NCBI GenBank assembly: GCA_046153355.1
Contig: JBJXEY010000402.1
Coordinates: forward strand, 1 to 30,010
Direction: 5' to 3'
Length of the DNA: 30,010 bases
Origin: 2-02-FULL-62-17 sp046153355
Lineage (GTDB): Bacteria; Pseudomonadota; Gammaproteobacteria; Burkholderiales; SG8-39
Under the pieces are notes generated by a model. It was not told the DNA's origin, ran no database searches, and was given only the letters and a program-made list of their open reading frames with translations. Below, piece after piece: positions 7,280 to 15,703 of this stretch (within the stretch, counting starts at the first letter, position 1; each line of letters opens with the position of its first letter). A program made the translations under genes and the position numbers.

Positions 7280-9646
7280 ATGACGATCATCGATAAGGGA
7301 ATTGGCGCGCACATTCCGCGCCGCGAAGATTTCAGGCTGTTGACCGGCAAGGGGCAATATGCCGACGACCTGCGTGCCGAGGGGCAGCTATTTAGCTATG
7401 CCTTGCGCGCTTACCATGCGCATGCGCGCGTCAAGCGCATCGATATCAGCGAAGCGAAAAAAGCGCCGGGCGTGGTGTTGGTGCTGACAGGAGCCGACTA
7501 TATAGCCGACGGCTTGAAGGGCATACCGCATGGTGCGATGACGGTGAAGCCCGAGGACCACACCGTCCCCTGTTTCACCCAGGCCGATGGCAAGCCGGCT
7601 TTTTCCGCGCCCAATATGCCGATTGTCAGCGACAAGGTGCATCACATCGGCGAGATCGTTGCCTTTGTGGTGGCTGAGAGTCTCCAGAAGGCGCGCGATG
7701 CGGCCGAATTGATCGAGGTGGATTACGAGGTGCTGCCGGCGGTGACCCGCGGCATGGATGCATTGAAACCTGGCGCGCCAACGGTGTGGGATGAGCAACC
7801 GAACAACATCGCCTTCGATGGCAAGCATGGCGACCACGCCGGCGCTGAGGAGGCATTCAAAAAAGCCGCGTTTGTGGTGGAGGAGGAGTTTCCCTTTAAT
7901 CGCGTCGCCAACGCGCAGATGGAGCCGCGCGGTTGCCTCGCGGAATACACGCCGGAAGGGCGCTTTATTCTTCATGCCGGGTCGCAGGGCGTGCATCGCT
8001 TGAAGGGCAATGCCGCGCTGGTGTTTTCCGTGGACCCCTCGAAAATTAGAGTTTTCACGCGCGACACCGGCGGTGGATTTGGCCCGCGCTCGCATTTGTA
8101 TCCCGAATATGTGCTAGCAATGTGGGCGTCGCGAAAATTGCAACGTCCTGTCAAATGGACCAGTGATCGCTCCGAAGGCTTTCTCTCCGACTATCAGGCG
8201 CGCGATGTCACCATCCGCGCCGCATTGGCCCTAGATGCCAATGGGAAGTTCCTCGCCTTGAAGGAAACCATTTATTCCAATTGCGGCGGCAACTGCGTGT
8301 CCTACGTTCCCGCGGCCAACGGCTCGCGCATCGCCACCACTGTCTACAAAACGCCGAGCCTGCAAATGCATGCCATCGGCATCCTCACCAACACTTTGCC
8401 TTCGGTGAATTATCGCGGCGCGGGCCGCCCGCAGGCAATGTTGGTGATGGAGCGTTTGATCGATTTGGCCGCCGAAAAAACCGGCATCGATCGCATCGAA
8501 CTGCGCCGTCGCAATCTGATCGCGGAAACGGATTTCCCCTTCAAGATGGCGGGCGGTCTCACCTACGATTGCGGCCAGTTCGAGAAGAACATGGATCGCT
8601 GCATGGAGTTGATCGATTGGCAGGGGTATGCGACAAGGCGCGAAGAGGCCAAACAACGCGGCAAACTCTCAGGCATTGGCCTTGCCAATTACATCGAGAC
8701 GCCGGTGGGCGCGCCCATTGAGCGTTCTGCCATCACCATCCGCACCGATGCCGACAAAGTGGATGTCATCATCGGCACGCAATCCGGCGGTCAAGGTCAC
8801 GAGACCAGTTTTGCGCAGGTGATCGAGTCATGGCTAGGCGTGCCGATGAACGATGTAAATATCATCACCGGCGATTCGGACATCGTATTGGAAGGCGGTG
8901 GGACGCATTCGGATCGCTCCATTCGTCTGGGCGGATTCGTGATGGTGAAGGCCTCGGAGCAGATCATTGCCAAGGGCACGCAGATCGCCGCGCACTTGAT
9001 GGAAGCGGCCGCCAGCGATGTGGAATTCAAACATGGCGATGGCGCGGCGCGTTTCGCGGTGAAAGGCACCGACCGTTCCATCACCCTGTTCGAAGCTGCG
9101 CGCGCCGCGGCCACCGACCGTGTACCCGAGACTTTGCGTGGGCCGCTTTCGGGCGATTCGAAATTTGTCGGTCGTATTCCCGCCTATCCCAATGGTTGTG
9201 CCGCAGCCGAAGTCGAGATCGACCCCGACACTGGCATTGTGGAAATCGTTCGCTACGTTTGTATCGATGACGTGGGTCGCGTGGTCAATCCCATGATCGT
9301 CGACGGTCAGACGCATGGTGGCATCGTGCAAGGCGTCGGTCAGGTATTGACCGAACACGTCATTCACGACGATGACGGGCAGATTCTCACTGGGTCGTTC
9401 ATGGATTACGGCATGCCGCGCGCCGATATGTTCCCCGAGTTCAAGGTGGAGAATAACGAGGTCATCACCAAGGGCAATCCCTTAGGTGTGAAGGGCGGCG
9501 GCGAGGCGGGTACCACGGGCGCCTTGGCCGTGATGATGAACGCGATTCTGGATGCGCTGAAACCCTTGGGGATCACGCGCTTTGATATGCCGGCGACGCC
9601 TTTGCGCGTGTGGCAGGCTATTGCAGGGACACGCCGGACTGCTTGA
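7280..9646 (+). CDS. Molybdopterin-dependent hydroxylase large subunit (CoxL/XdhB type)
   Basis: 788 residues with AAGGGAA eight bases before the ATG. Order of landmarks: RREDFRLLTGKGQYADDL (family N-terminus), the aldehyde-oxidase a/b hammerhead region (about 20-140), then TGGGFGPRSHLYPEY, YRGAGRPQAMLVMERLIDLAA (residues 378 on), GTQSGGQGHETSFAQVIESWLG, and VKGGGEAGTTGALAV with Glu742 at the position of the catalytic glutamate. The loop YRGAGR is of the 'form II CODH/xanthine dehydrogenase-like' type; the AYRCSFR loop of true aerobic CO dehydrogenase is absent, so CO oxidation is unlikely. It would hydroxylate an aromatic or heterocyclic substrate or an aldehyde using Mo-pterin cytosine dinucleotide. 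Unusually, no FAD-binding (medium) or 2Fe-2S (small) subunit gene lies nearby, and neither domain is fused. The last 29 bases overlap the convergent Bug gene. Confidence 0.92.
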   Translation: MTIIDKGIGAHIPRREDFRLLTGKGQYADDLRAEGQLFSYALRAYHAHARVKRIDISEAKKAPGVVLVLTGADYIADGLKGIPHGAMTVKPEDHTVPCFTQADGKPAFSAPNMPIVSDKVHHIGEIVAFVVAESLQKARDAAELIEVDYEVLPAVTRGMDALKPGAPTVWDEQPNNIAFDGKHGDHAGAEEAFKKAAFVVEEEFPFNRVANAQMEPRGCLAEYTPEGRFILHAGSQGVHRLKGNAALVFSVDPSKIRVFTRDTGGGFGPRSHLYPEYVLAMWASRKLQRPVKWTSDRSEGFLSDYQARDVTIRAALALDANGKFLALKETIYSNCGGNCVSYVPAANGSRIATTVYKTPSLQMHAIGILTNTLPSVNYRGAGRPQAMLVMERLIDLAAEKTGIDRIELRRRNLIAETDFPFKMAGGLTYDCGQFEKNMDRCMELIDWQGYATRREEAKQRGKLSGIGLANYIETPVGAPIERSAITIRTDADKVDVIIGTQSGGQGHETSFAQVIESWLGVPMNDVNIITGDSDIVLEGGGTHSDRSIRLGGFVMVKASEQIIAKGTQIAAHLMEAAASDVEFKHGDGAARFAVKGTDRSITLFEAARAAATDRVPETLRGPLSGDSKFVGRIPAYPNGCAAAEVEIDPDTGIVEIVRYVCIDDVGRVVNPMIVDGQTHGGIVQGVGQVLTEHVIHDDDGQILTGSFMDYGMPRADMFPEFKVENNEVITKGNPLGVKGGGEAGTTGALAVMMNAILDALKPLGITRFDMPATPLRVWQAIAGTRRTA

Positions 9647-10610
9647 TCAAGGCGGCCGTTTTCGTCAGTGATTCCTTGACTTCGGCTGCGAATTCATCGG
9701 GTGTATTGACCACCACGATATAACCATCCTCCTCGAACTTGCGCCGCAACTCGGTGCCGGTGAGGATTTTCGAAAGTGAACCATGCAGGCGGTTGAGCAC
9801 CGCGCGTGGCAGGTTGGCCGGCGCATGCACCGAGGCGCTCCACACCGGCAGGCGTTCGAAGCCGGGCACGATTTCATCAATGGGCGGCACGCCAGGCAGT
9901 TTCGCGTAAGGGCGTGAAGTCACCGCCAGCGCCTTCAATTTTCCCGAGGAAAGTTGCGGCACCACCGACAAGTAGGCAATAAACGCGAGTTGAATACGCT
10001 CGGCCACGAGATCTGGCAACACTTGTCCGAAACCCTTGTAAGGCACGTGCAATAAATCGATACCCGCGCGCTGCTTCAACAATTCGCCATCGACGTGTTG
10101 CGAGCTGCCGATGCCGACACTGCCAAACGACATTTTTCCCGGAAAACGTTTGGCGTATTCGATGAACTCCTTCATCGAATTCACCGGCACCGAGGCAGGC
10201 ACGGCGAGCGTCACCACACCGACCAGCAATTTGGATACATGCGTCATATCGCGCAACGGATCGTAAGTGGTTTCCTTCGGCGTGGTGACCGGGCCGGTAA
10301 CGATGGGGTTGGAGGCTGTCCACAAAAGCGTATGCCCATCGGGGGCTTGTTTGGTCATGGTGTCGGTGCCGATGATGCCGTTGGCGCCGGCGCGATTTTC
10401 GATCACGATGGGTTGGCCGAGTTCCTCCTGCCATGCCGGTTGCACTAAGCGCAGCGTAACGTCGGCGCCACCCGGCGGGAAGGGAACGATGACGCGCACC
10501 GGTTTGGCGGGAAAGGTTTGCGCGATTGCGAAGGAGCCGAGGCAACCAAACGACATACTCAGCGAAATACTCAGCACGACCTTGGCGATTTTAGTTTTTT
10601 TGCTTTGCAT
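9618..10610 (-). CDS. Bug/TctC-family periplasmic solute receptor
   Basis: 330 residues starting at the ATG at 10610 with AAAGGA six bases upstream. The signal peptide is long (MQSKKTKIAK then hydrophobic core, cleavage near AIA at residue 30). Mature landmarks: TFPAKPVRVIVPFPPGGADVTLR, IENRAGANGIIGTD, APDGHTLLW, YDPLRDMTHVSKLLVG, MSFGSVGIGSSQHVDGELLK, LLHVPYKGFGQVLPDL. It converges on the molybdenum hydroxylase gene with a 29-base 3' overlap and diverges from the MFS/aldolase operon at 10715, sharing a 104-base gap. No TctA/B partners are seen, so the cognate transporter is unknown. Confidence 0.92.
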   Translation of the reverse strand: MQSKKTKIAKVVLSISLSMSFGCLGSFAIAQTFPAKPVRVIVPFPPGGADVTLRLVQPAWQEELGQPIVIENRAGANGIIGTDTMTKQAPDGHTLLWTASNPIVTGPVTTPKETTYDPLRDMTHVSKLLVGVVTLAVPASVPVNSMKEFIEYAKRFPGKMSFGSVGIGSSQHVDGELLKQRAGIDLLHVPYKGFGQVLPDLVAERIQLAFIAYLSVVPQLSSGKLKALAVTSRPYAKLPGVPPIDEIVPGFERLPVWSASVHAPANLPRAVLNRLHGSLSKILTGTELRRKFEEDGYIVVVNTPDEFAAEVKESLTKTAALIKQSGVSLQ

Positions 10611-10714
10611 AAAAATCCTTTCAAACGCGCAACAACGAGAGAGAGTGCCTCAAATGGTCTCAAGAAATTGGCCTTACAATAACACTCCGCATCACGACCT
10701 TCAGGCCTAGGAAA

Positions 10715-11956
10715 ATGACCGAATCGCAACGTATTACCCACGCGCAAACTATGTCGGTATTGATCGGCGCGAGCCTGATGCTCACCATGAGCATGGGCAT
10801 GCGGCAGAGTTTCGGTCTGTTTGTTACGCCGGTGACGCAAAGCATGGGCGTCTCGGTGGCCGATTTCACGCTTGCGTTGGCATTGCAGAACATTATCTGG
10901 GGCGCGACGCAGCCGTTCACCGGCGCGGTGGCCGACAAATTCGGTGTGCGTTTGATCACCTTGACTGGCACGGTTCTTTACGCCTTGGGTCTCTTGGTAA
11001 CCATCGTGGCGCAAAGTGCCGTCATGCTGATCTTGGGCATGGGCGTGTTGATTGGTTTGGCGATGTCTTGCGTATCGTTGAGCCTTGCCTTAGCCGCCAG
11101 CGCCAAGGTGGTGTCGCCGGCCAAGCGCAGCATGACCTTGGGCGCGGTATCGTCGATCGGATCGATTGGTAGTTTTCTTGCCGCGCCGCTTGCGCAAGGG
11201 CTGATCGTGACGCAGGGCTGGCAAATTGCGTTTGTCGGATTCATTGCGCTGTGCGTGGTGATGCTGCCCGGCGCTTATTTTGCCGGCGCGGGTGATGGCA
11301 AGGTACATCGCCCCTTGCCCGGCGCCATGGATCGCGACGCCGGCCTGTCGCTTAAATCCGCCTTGTATGAAGCGCTGCACCATAAGGGCTACGTCACCAT
11401 GGGTATCGCGTTTTTCGTCTGCGGTTTGCAATTGGTGTTTATCACCACGCACCTGCCCGCGTACCTGGCCATGTGTGGGCAATCACCGGAACTCTCAGCG
11501 ACCGCCCTGGCTGCGATCGGCGGCTTTAACGCCATTGGCTGTTATGTGCTGGGCTGGATGGGCGGCAAGCTGCCCAAGCAATATTTGCTGGGTGGCGTGT
11601 ATATCTTTCGTTCGCTATTCATCATTGCGTATTTCAGTTTTGACCCCACGCCCGCCACGACGGTCATCTTTGCCGCCGCCATGGGGTTGTTGTGGCTGGG
11701 GACCGCGCCCTTGGTGAGCGGTTTGATCGGTCACATCTTCGGCCTGCGTTACATGGCAACCTTGTCGGGCATCGCGTTCTTTAGCCATCAAGCCGGTTCC
11801 TTCGTGGGTGCCTGGGGCGGCGGCCTGATATTCGACGCCATGGGCAATTACGACATGGCCTGGAAGATCGGCGTGGTCATTGGGCTCTCGGCCGGCATCG
11901 CGCAGTTATTCATGCAGACGCAACCGACTAACAGAATGGTTGGCGCGCCGGCGTGA
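10715..11956 (+). CDS. MFS transporter, monocarboxylate/OxlT-like
   Basis: 413 residues with about twelve membrane spans. It starts MTESQRITHAQTMSVLIGAS and passes into TM1 with SMGMRQSFGLFVTPVTQSMG, a pattern seen in MCT/OxlT-like MFS carriers of proteobacteria. Motif A lies at residues 70-79 (GAVADKFGVR). A short cytoplasmic loop near 200 (AGDGKVHRPLPGAMDRDAG) joins the two halves. The ribosome site is a close AGGAAA. The stop overlaps the GTG start of the aldolase-family gene (GTGA), so the permease likely imports that enzyme's substrate, a small organic acid or sugar acid; this is inference from coupling. Confidence 0.9.
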   Translation: MTESQRITHAQTMSVLIGASLMLTMSMGMRQSFGLFVTPVTQSMGVSVADFTLALALQNIIWGATQPFTGAVADKFGVRLITLTGTVLYALGLLVTIVAQSAVMLILGMGVLIGLAMSCVSLSLALAASAKVVSPAKRSMTLGAVSSIGSIGSFLAAPLAQGLIVTQGWQIAFVGFIALCVVMLPGAYFAGAGDGKVHRPLPGAMDRDAGLSLKSALYEALHHKGYVTMGIAFFVCGLQLVFITTHLPAYLAMCGQSPELSATALAAIGGFNAIGCYVLGWMGGKLPKQYLLGGVYIFRSLFIIAYFSFDPTPATTVIFAAAMGLLWLGTAPLVSGLIGHIFGLRYMATLSGIAFFSHQAGSFVGAWGGGLIFDAMGNYDMAWKIGVVIGLSAGIAQLFMQTQPTNRMVGAPA

Positions 11957-12693
11957 ACGAGTTCGTCAAAAAATCCGGTTTGAGCGAAGCTGATGACTGG
12001 GCCTGGCGGCGCAAACTAGCGGTGTTGTGCCGCATTCTCGGGTTGCAAGGCCATATCGATTTATTCGGCCATGTGTCGCTGCGCGTGCCCAACTCCGACA
12101 TCGTCTACATCACCCCTGGCGCGGGCTCGGAGAAAACCGCGGTGCGCGCCGATGAAATATTCGTCTACGACCTCGAAGGCAAAATTCACCACCATCCGGG
12201 CGGTGATCGGCCCATTAATATTCCGCTGGAGTGGCGCATCCACACGCAGATTCACCTTGATCGTGTCGAGGTCGGTTGCGTGGCGCATCTGCATGCGCAT
12301 GCTTCGACGTTGCTCGGGATCGCCGATAAACCCATCGTGCCGGTGAGCGCTCGCGGTGCCCTATTCGAACATGTGCCGGTGTGGGATAACCCGCGCCTGG
12401 TCATGGATGAGCCGATGGCGAAATCCTTATCCAATGCGTTGGGCGGCTGCATCGCCTGCCAGATGCGTGGTCATGGCTCGGTGGTGGTGGGCGAAACCGC
12501 GGAAACGGGGCTGGTCGCCTGCACCTACATGGAACAGAACGCGCAATATCAGGTCGATGCAGCAGCACTGGGCGGCGCGCGGCCTTTTACGCCCGAGGAA
12601 ATCGCCGATTGCAAAAAAGGCGCGCTGGGCGTGGCCTCTAAATTGTGGGATTTCTGGGAACGGCGGGTGGTGACGGCGGGGTTGCCGCTGTAG
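11953..12693 (+). CDS. Class II aldolase/adducin-family protein
   Basis: 246 residues from a GTG start overlapping the preceding stop by four bases. The FucA/AraD fold is shown by RKLAVLCRILGLQGHIDLFGHVSLRV, DIVYITPGAG, ADEIFVYDLEGK, IPLEWRIHTQI (Glu94 at the catalytic acid position), VAHLHAHAS (His112 and His114 of the zinc site) and MRGHGSVVVG (His174, third ligand). The metal site is complete, so catalysis is expected, unlike adducin itself. The reaction may be retro-aldol cleavage or decarboxylation; family members that sit beside organic-acid permeases in betaproteobacteria do either. Translational coupling with the MFS gene points to a shared substrate. It ends 56 bases before the convergent hydrolase gene. 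Confidence 0.9.
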   Translation: MNEFVKKSGLSEADDWAWRRKLAVLCRILGLQGHIDLFGHVSLRVPNSDIVYITPGAGSEKTAVRADEIFVYDLEGKIHHHPGGDRPINIPLEWRIHTQIHLDRVEVGCVAHLHAHASTLLGIADKPIVPVSARGALFEHVPVWDNPRLVMDEPMAKSLSNALGGCIACQMRGHGSVVVGETAETGLVACTYMEQNAQYQVDAAALGGARPFTPEEIADCKKGALGVASKLWDFWERRVVTAGLPL

Positions 12694-12707
12694 CGAGTCA
12701 GAAAACG

Positions 12708-12726
12708 TCGGCTGGCGAAAAGCCGA
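12708..12726. terminator. Short hairpin between convergent genes, possible weak terminator
   Basis: TCGGCT at 12708-12713 and AGCCGA at 12721-12726 form a perfect 6-bp stem with a seven-base loop in the 56-base gap between two convergent genes. No T-tract follows on either strand, so intrinsic termination is not well supported; position is the main argument. Confidence 0.3.
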
Positions 12727-12749
12727 AGCTCTGCCTAGTTAAGCCCTAT

Positions 12750-13550
12750 CTATTTCAACGCCGGCCCCGTCCACAGCCCCAGCGTATCCAAAAACTCAAT
12801 GCTGTATTGATCATATAGCCACGGCGCTTCCTGCATCACCGCATGGCCCGCGCCTTCGATGCTTTTGAGAATCGACCCCTTGATGTATTGCGGCAACGCC
12901 ACTGCGGTGGCGTGATTGCGATCGGCGGTGCCGCTGATGATCAGCGTGGGCGCTTTGAGTTCGGCATAAAACGCCTCGGTATCGGGCACTTGTAGCGCCT
13001 GGTTCATGGCGATGATGCTCTCTAACGTTCCCTGATTGTTGAGTTCGCACACCATTTTTGCGTAGTACTGGGTGAGCGGCAGTTCCTGCACCGGCGGCGC
13101 GAAGTGATCCAGACATTGCAAGTAGCGCAGGTCGATGCCTTCGGCTTTGTAGCGTTGTTCCCAGCGTGCCATGGGCGAACGCACTGGCAGGAAGCCGGTG
13201 CCGGAGATAATCAACGCGAGCGAACGTTCCGGTTGTTGCTGCACCATGTGTTTGGCGATCATGCTGCCCATGGAGTTGCCATGGATGATGGCTTTCTCGC
13301 CTGGGGCCACGCGATCCAACACTTCCCAACACGCCGCAGCCTGATCAGGGATGGCGACGCCGGGCTGTGGGCTGGGCGAGCGGCCGTAGCCGGCCAGATC
13401 CACCGCGACGGTGCGATACCAGGAGGAAAAATGCGCCTGCTGATACATCCACAGTCGATGATCGTCGGGCGTGGAGTGCAAAAAAATCATCGGTATACCG
13501 GTGGGGCCGGCCTGCTGAAAATAAAGCGATCCTGGAATATGCGCGGCCAC
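12750..13550 (-). CDS. Alpha/beta-fold hydrolase
   Basis: 266 residues from a GTG at 13550, chosen because AGGAG lies five bases upstream and the family N-terminus (VAAHIPGSLYFQQAGPTGIP) starts there; the frame stays open for 56 more codons upstream but without homology-like sequence. Catalytic triad visible: Ser93 in the nucleophile elbow HGNSMG, Asp210 in ISGTADRNHA, His236 in EGAGHAVMQE. MIFLHSTPDDHRLW supplies the oxyanion-hole region, with HS in place of the usual HG. Such enzymes cleave esters, enol-lactones or ring-fission products; substrate is not determined. It is divergent from the amidohydrolase gene, with 126 bases between the starts. Confidence 0.9.
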   Translation of the reverse strand: MAAHIPGSLYFQQAGPTGIPMIFLHSTPDDHRLWMYQQAHFSSWYRTVAVDLAGYGRSPSPQPGVAIPDQAAACWEVLDRVAPGEKAIIHGNSMGSMIAKHMVQQQPERSLALIISGTGFLPVRSPMARWEQRYKAEGIDLRYLQCLDHFAPPVQELPLTQYYAKMVCELNNQGTLESIIAMNQALQVPDTEAFYAELKAPTLIISGTADRNHATAVALPQYIKGSILKSIEGAGHAVMQEAPWLYDQYSIEFLDTLGLWTGPALK

Positions 13551-13676
13551 GGTAGCTCCTAAAAAATGTTTTCCTCGATGGGTGATTTTATGCGCGAACG
13601 ATGCGCGGCACGTTGAGGTAGGTCGCTGTCTATGAGTGGCGGTATATTGCGGCGTTGATAAAACTTGGAGAGAAAA

Positions 13677-14636
13677 TTGGAAGCAGGCAAAAACTGGCGC
13701 GTGGATATTCATCATCATTTTTACCCGCCCGAGTATTTACACGCCTTGGATACACCCGCGAGCGGTGGCGAGAGCATATCCATGCCGGGTGTGAAAGATT
13801 GGTCGGTGGAGCGCAGTCTGGAAGATATGCAAAAGGGCGGCGTGGCAACGTCGATACTTTCCTTATCCCCGCCGGGTTGTAGCCTGGGCAGCCGCGACGA
13901 GAACCGTGCCTTAGCGCGTGTTTGCAACGAATACGCGGCCAAATTGCAACGCGAGCATCCTGGGCGCTTCGGGCAGTTCGGCGTGTTGCCGATGCCCGAT
14001 GTTGAGGGTGCTCTGCTTGAAATCGCGCACGTGCTGGATGTGTTGCAAGGCGATGGCGTTCAGTTGATGACCAGTTATGGCAACCAATGGCCGGGTGACC
14101 CGGCGTTCGAACCGGTGTTCGCGGAATTGAATCGGCGCAAAGCCGTGGTCTTCATTCATCCGTTGGGGCCGGCATGCTGCAACAACCTTATTCCCTGGGT
14201 GCCCACTGCGCTCTTGGAATATACGCAAGACACCAACCGTTGCATCATGAGTTTGATGTTCTCCGGTACGTTGTCCAAGTACCCTGATATTCGTTACGTG
14301 TTTTGTCATGGCGGTGGCTCCATGCCGTTTCTCGCCGGGCGGGTGATGAGCTCGGGCACCAACCGGAAGTTTTTGCTCTTGGTTCCCAAGGGCATCGACT
14401 ACGAATTGAAAAAACTGCATTACGACATTGCCATAGCCGCGTCTCGTCCGACGCTCGCGTCGTTGTTCGAACTGGTGCCCAAGTCGCAGGTGCTGTTGGG
14501 AAGCGATTATCCGTTTCATTCGGTGGCGTACGCGGTATCGGGATTGGATGCCTATGGTGTGTCGGACGCTGATGCAAAAGCTATCTACCGTGGCAATGCA
14601 GAGCGGTTGATTCCGCGCCTTGCAGCAACCAAGTGA
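13677..14636 (+). CDS. Amidohydrolase, ACMSD-like (metal-dependent decarboxylase/hydrolase)
   Basis: 319 residues. The TTG at 13677 is preferred because GGAG lies six bases before it; a TTG at 13665 would add four residues. Metal ligands of the ACMSD-type TIM barrel are all present: His12 and His14 in VDIHHHFYP, His161 in VVFIHPLGP, His211 in YVFCHGGGSMPFLAGR, Asp277 in LLGSDYPF. Relatives include aminocarboxymuconate-semialdehyde decarboxylase and gamma-resorcylate / 5-carboxyvanillate decarboxylases, which remove CO2 from aromatic or muconate acids without a redox cofactor. The exact substrate is unknown. It is followed 51 bases later by two paralogous Bug receptors on the same strand, suggesting an uptake-and-degradation unit. 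Confidence 0.92.
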   Translation: MEAGKNWRVDIHHHFYPPEYLHALDTPASGGESISMPGVKDWSVERSLEDMQKGGVATSILSLSPPGCSLGSRDENRALARVCNEYAAKLQREHPGRFGQFGVLPMPDVEGALLEIAHVLDVLQGDGVQLMTSYGNQWPGDPAFEPVFAELNRRKAVVFIHPLGPACCNNLIPWVPTALLEYTQDTNRCIMSLMFSGTLSKYPDIRYVFCHGGGSMPFLAGRVMSSGTNRKFLLLVPKGIDYELKKLHYDIAIAASRPTLASLFELVPKSQVLLGSDYPFHSVAYAVSGLDAYGVSDADAKAIYRGNAERLIPRLAATK

Positions 14637-14687
14637 CCAGTGCGCAATGTTGTCGATGGAGAACGCTATGAGCCGAAGGAGTGCACC

Positions 14688-15668
14688 ATGATTTCTAAAA
14701 TTGTCCGTGCGCACATCGCATTCGGCGCAGCAATGGCATTGTTCACGGCGCCGGTGGTTTTGGCGCAGTCCTATCCGGTGAAACCGGTACGTATTGTGAT
14801 CGGTGTCGCGGCGGGAGGACTCTCGGATAACCTGGCGCGGGCGATCGGTGGCGAGTTAGCAAAACTCTGGGGCCAGTCGGTGTTGGTAGAGAATCGTGTC
14901 GGCGCTTCGGATATCGTCGCCGCCGAAGCTGTCGCACGTTCGCCCGCGGATGGCTACACCATTTACCAAACCAACGGCACACTCACCATGGTGAATGCGT
15001 TGCTGAGAAAAAACCTTCCCTACGATTTTGATCGCGATTTCGCCCCGGTGATAGGCGTGGTGCGCACCAGCGACGTGTTGATGGTGAGAAATTCGCTGGG
15101 TGTGAACAATGTTGCGGAACTGGTGGCGCTGGCGCGAGCGAAACCGGGGTCGCTCAATTATGGAAGTTTTGGTGTAGGCAGCGCCGCGCATCTGGATGCG
15201 GAAAAATTCAATGTCGCGGCGGGTCTTCGCACCACGCACGTACCCTACAAAGGCGGCGCGGATGTTGCTAAAGCCCTGCTCACCGGCGAGATCGATTTTT
15301 CATTCAACGGCCTCTCCAGTGTGTTGGGCCTAATACGCCAGGGGCAGGCGCGCGCATTGGCCTGGGGCGCACCGGAGCGTTCACCCGCGATCCCTGATGT
15401 GCCGACATTGAAAGAGGCGGGATTTGAGTTCGACACCGGCGGGTGGCTGGGCTTCTTCGTGCCCTCTGCGACCCCCAGGACGGTAGTGGAGAAAATCTCC
15501 GCTGATACCAGCCGCGTGCTCGCGGTACCTGCATTTCGCGATAAATTTATTCTAGGCGTGGGCTTGGAGCCGATGAATATTCCCACAGCGCAGTTCGCCA
15601 CGGTGGTAAAGGAATCGCGTGCTGCCTACGTGACCTTGTTTTCCAAGGTCAGCATTAAGTTGGAATAG
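14688..15668 (+). CDS. Bug/TctC-family solute receptor, first of a tandem pair
   Basis: 326 residues from the ATG at 14688 (GAAGGAG six bases upstream); an in-frame GTG at 14640 is rejected. The signal peptide ends near VVLA at residue 26. Mature landmarks: SYPVKPVRIVIGVAAGGLSD, SPADGYTIYQ, LPYDFDRDFAPVIGV, LNYGSFGVGSAAHLDAE, THVPYKGGADVAKALLTG, and the C-terminus SIKLE. It shares many blocks, including AGGLSD and NYGSFGVGSAAHL, with the next gene, so the two arose by tandem duplication. Co-directional with the amidohydrolase, it probably binds that enzyme's substrate or a related acid. Confidence 0.92.
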   Translation: MISKIVRAHIAFGAAMALFTAPVVLAQSYPVKPVRIVIGVAAGGLSDNLARAIGGELAKLWGQSVLVENRVGASDIVAAEAVARSPADGYTIYQTNGTLTMVNALLRKNLPYDFDRDFAPVIGVVRTSDVLMVRNSLGVNNVAELVALARAKPGSLNYGSFGVGSAAHLDAEKFNVAAGLRTTHVPYKGGADVAKALLTGEIDFSFNGLSSVLGLIRQGQARALAWGAPERSPAIPDVPTLKEAGFEFDTGGWLGFFVPSATPRTVVEKISADTSRVLAVPAFRDKFILGVGLEPMNIPTAQFATVVKESRAAYVTLFSKVSIKLE

Positions 15669-15703
15669 GCTAGACCGCAGCAAACATACTCTAGGCTTGA
15701 TGG

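Noticed and set aside
7280..9646. Aerobic carbon monoxide dehydrogenase (coxL)
   Set aside because: The diagnostic AYRCSFR loop is missing (YRGAGR is present), and coxM and coxS are absent.
13551..13718. N-terminal extension of the alpha/beta hydrolase
   Set aside because: The 56 extra codons cover the divergent promoter region and do not look like hydrolase or signal sequence; AGGAG before the GTG at 13550 decides the start.
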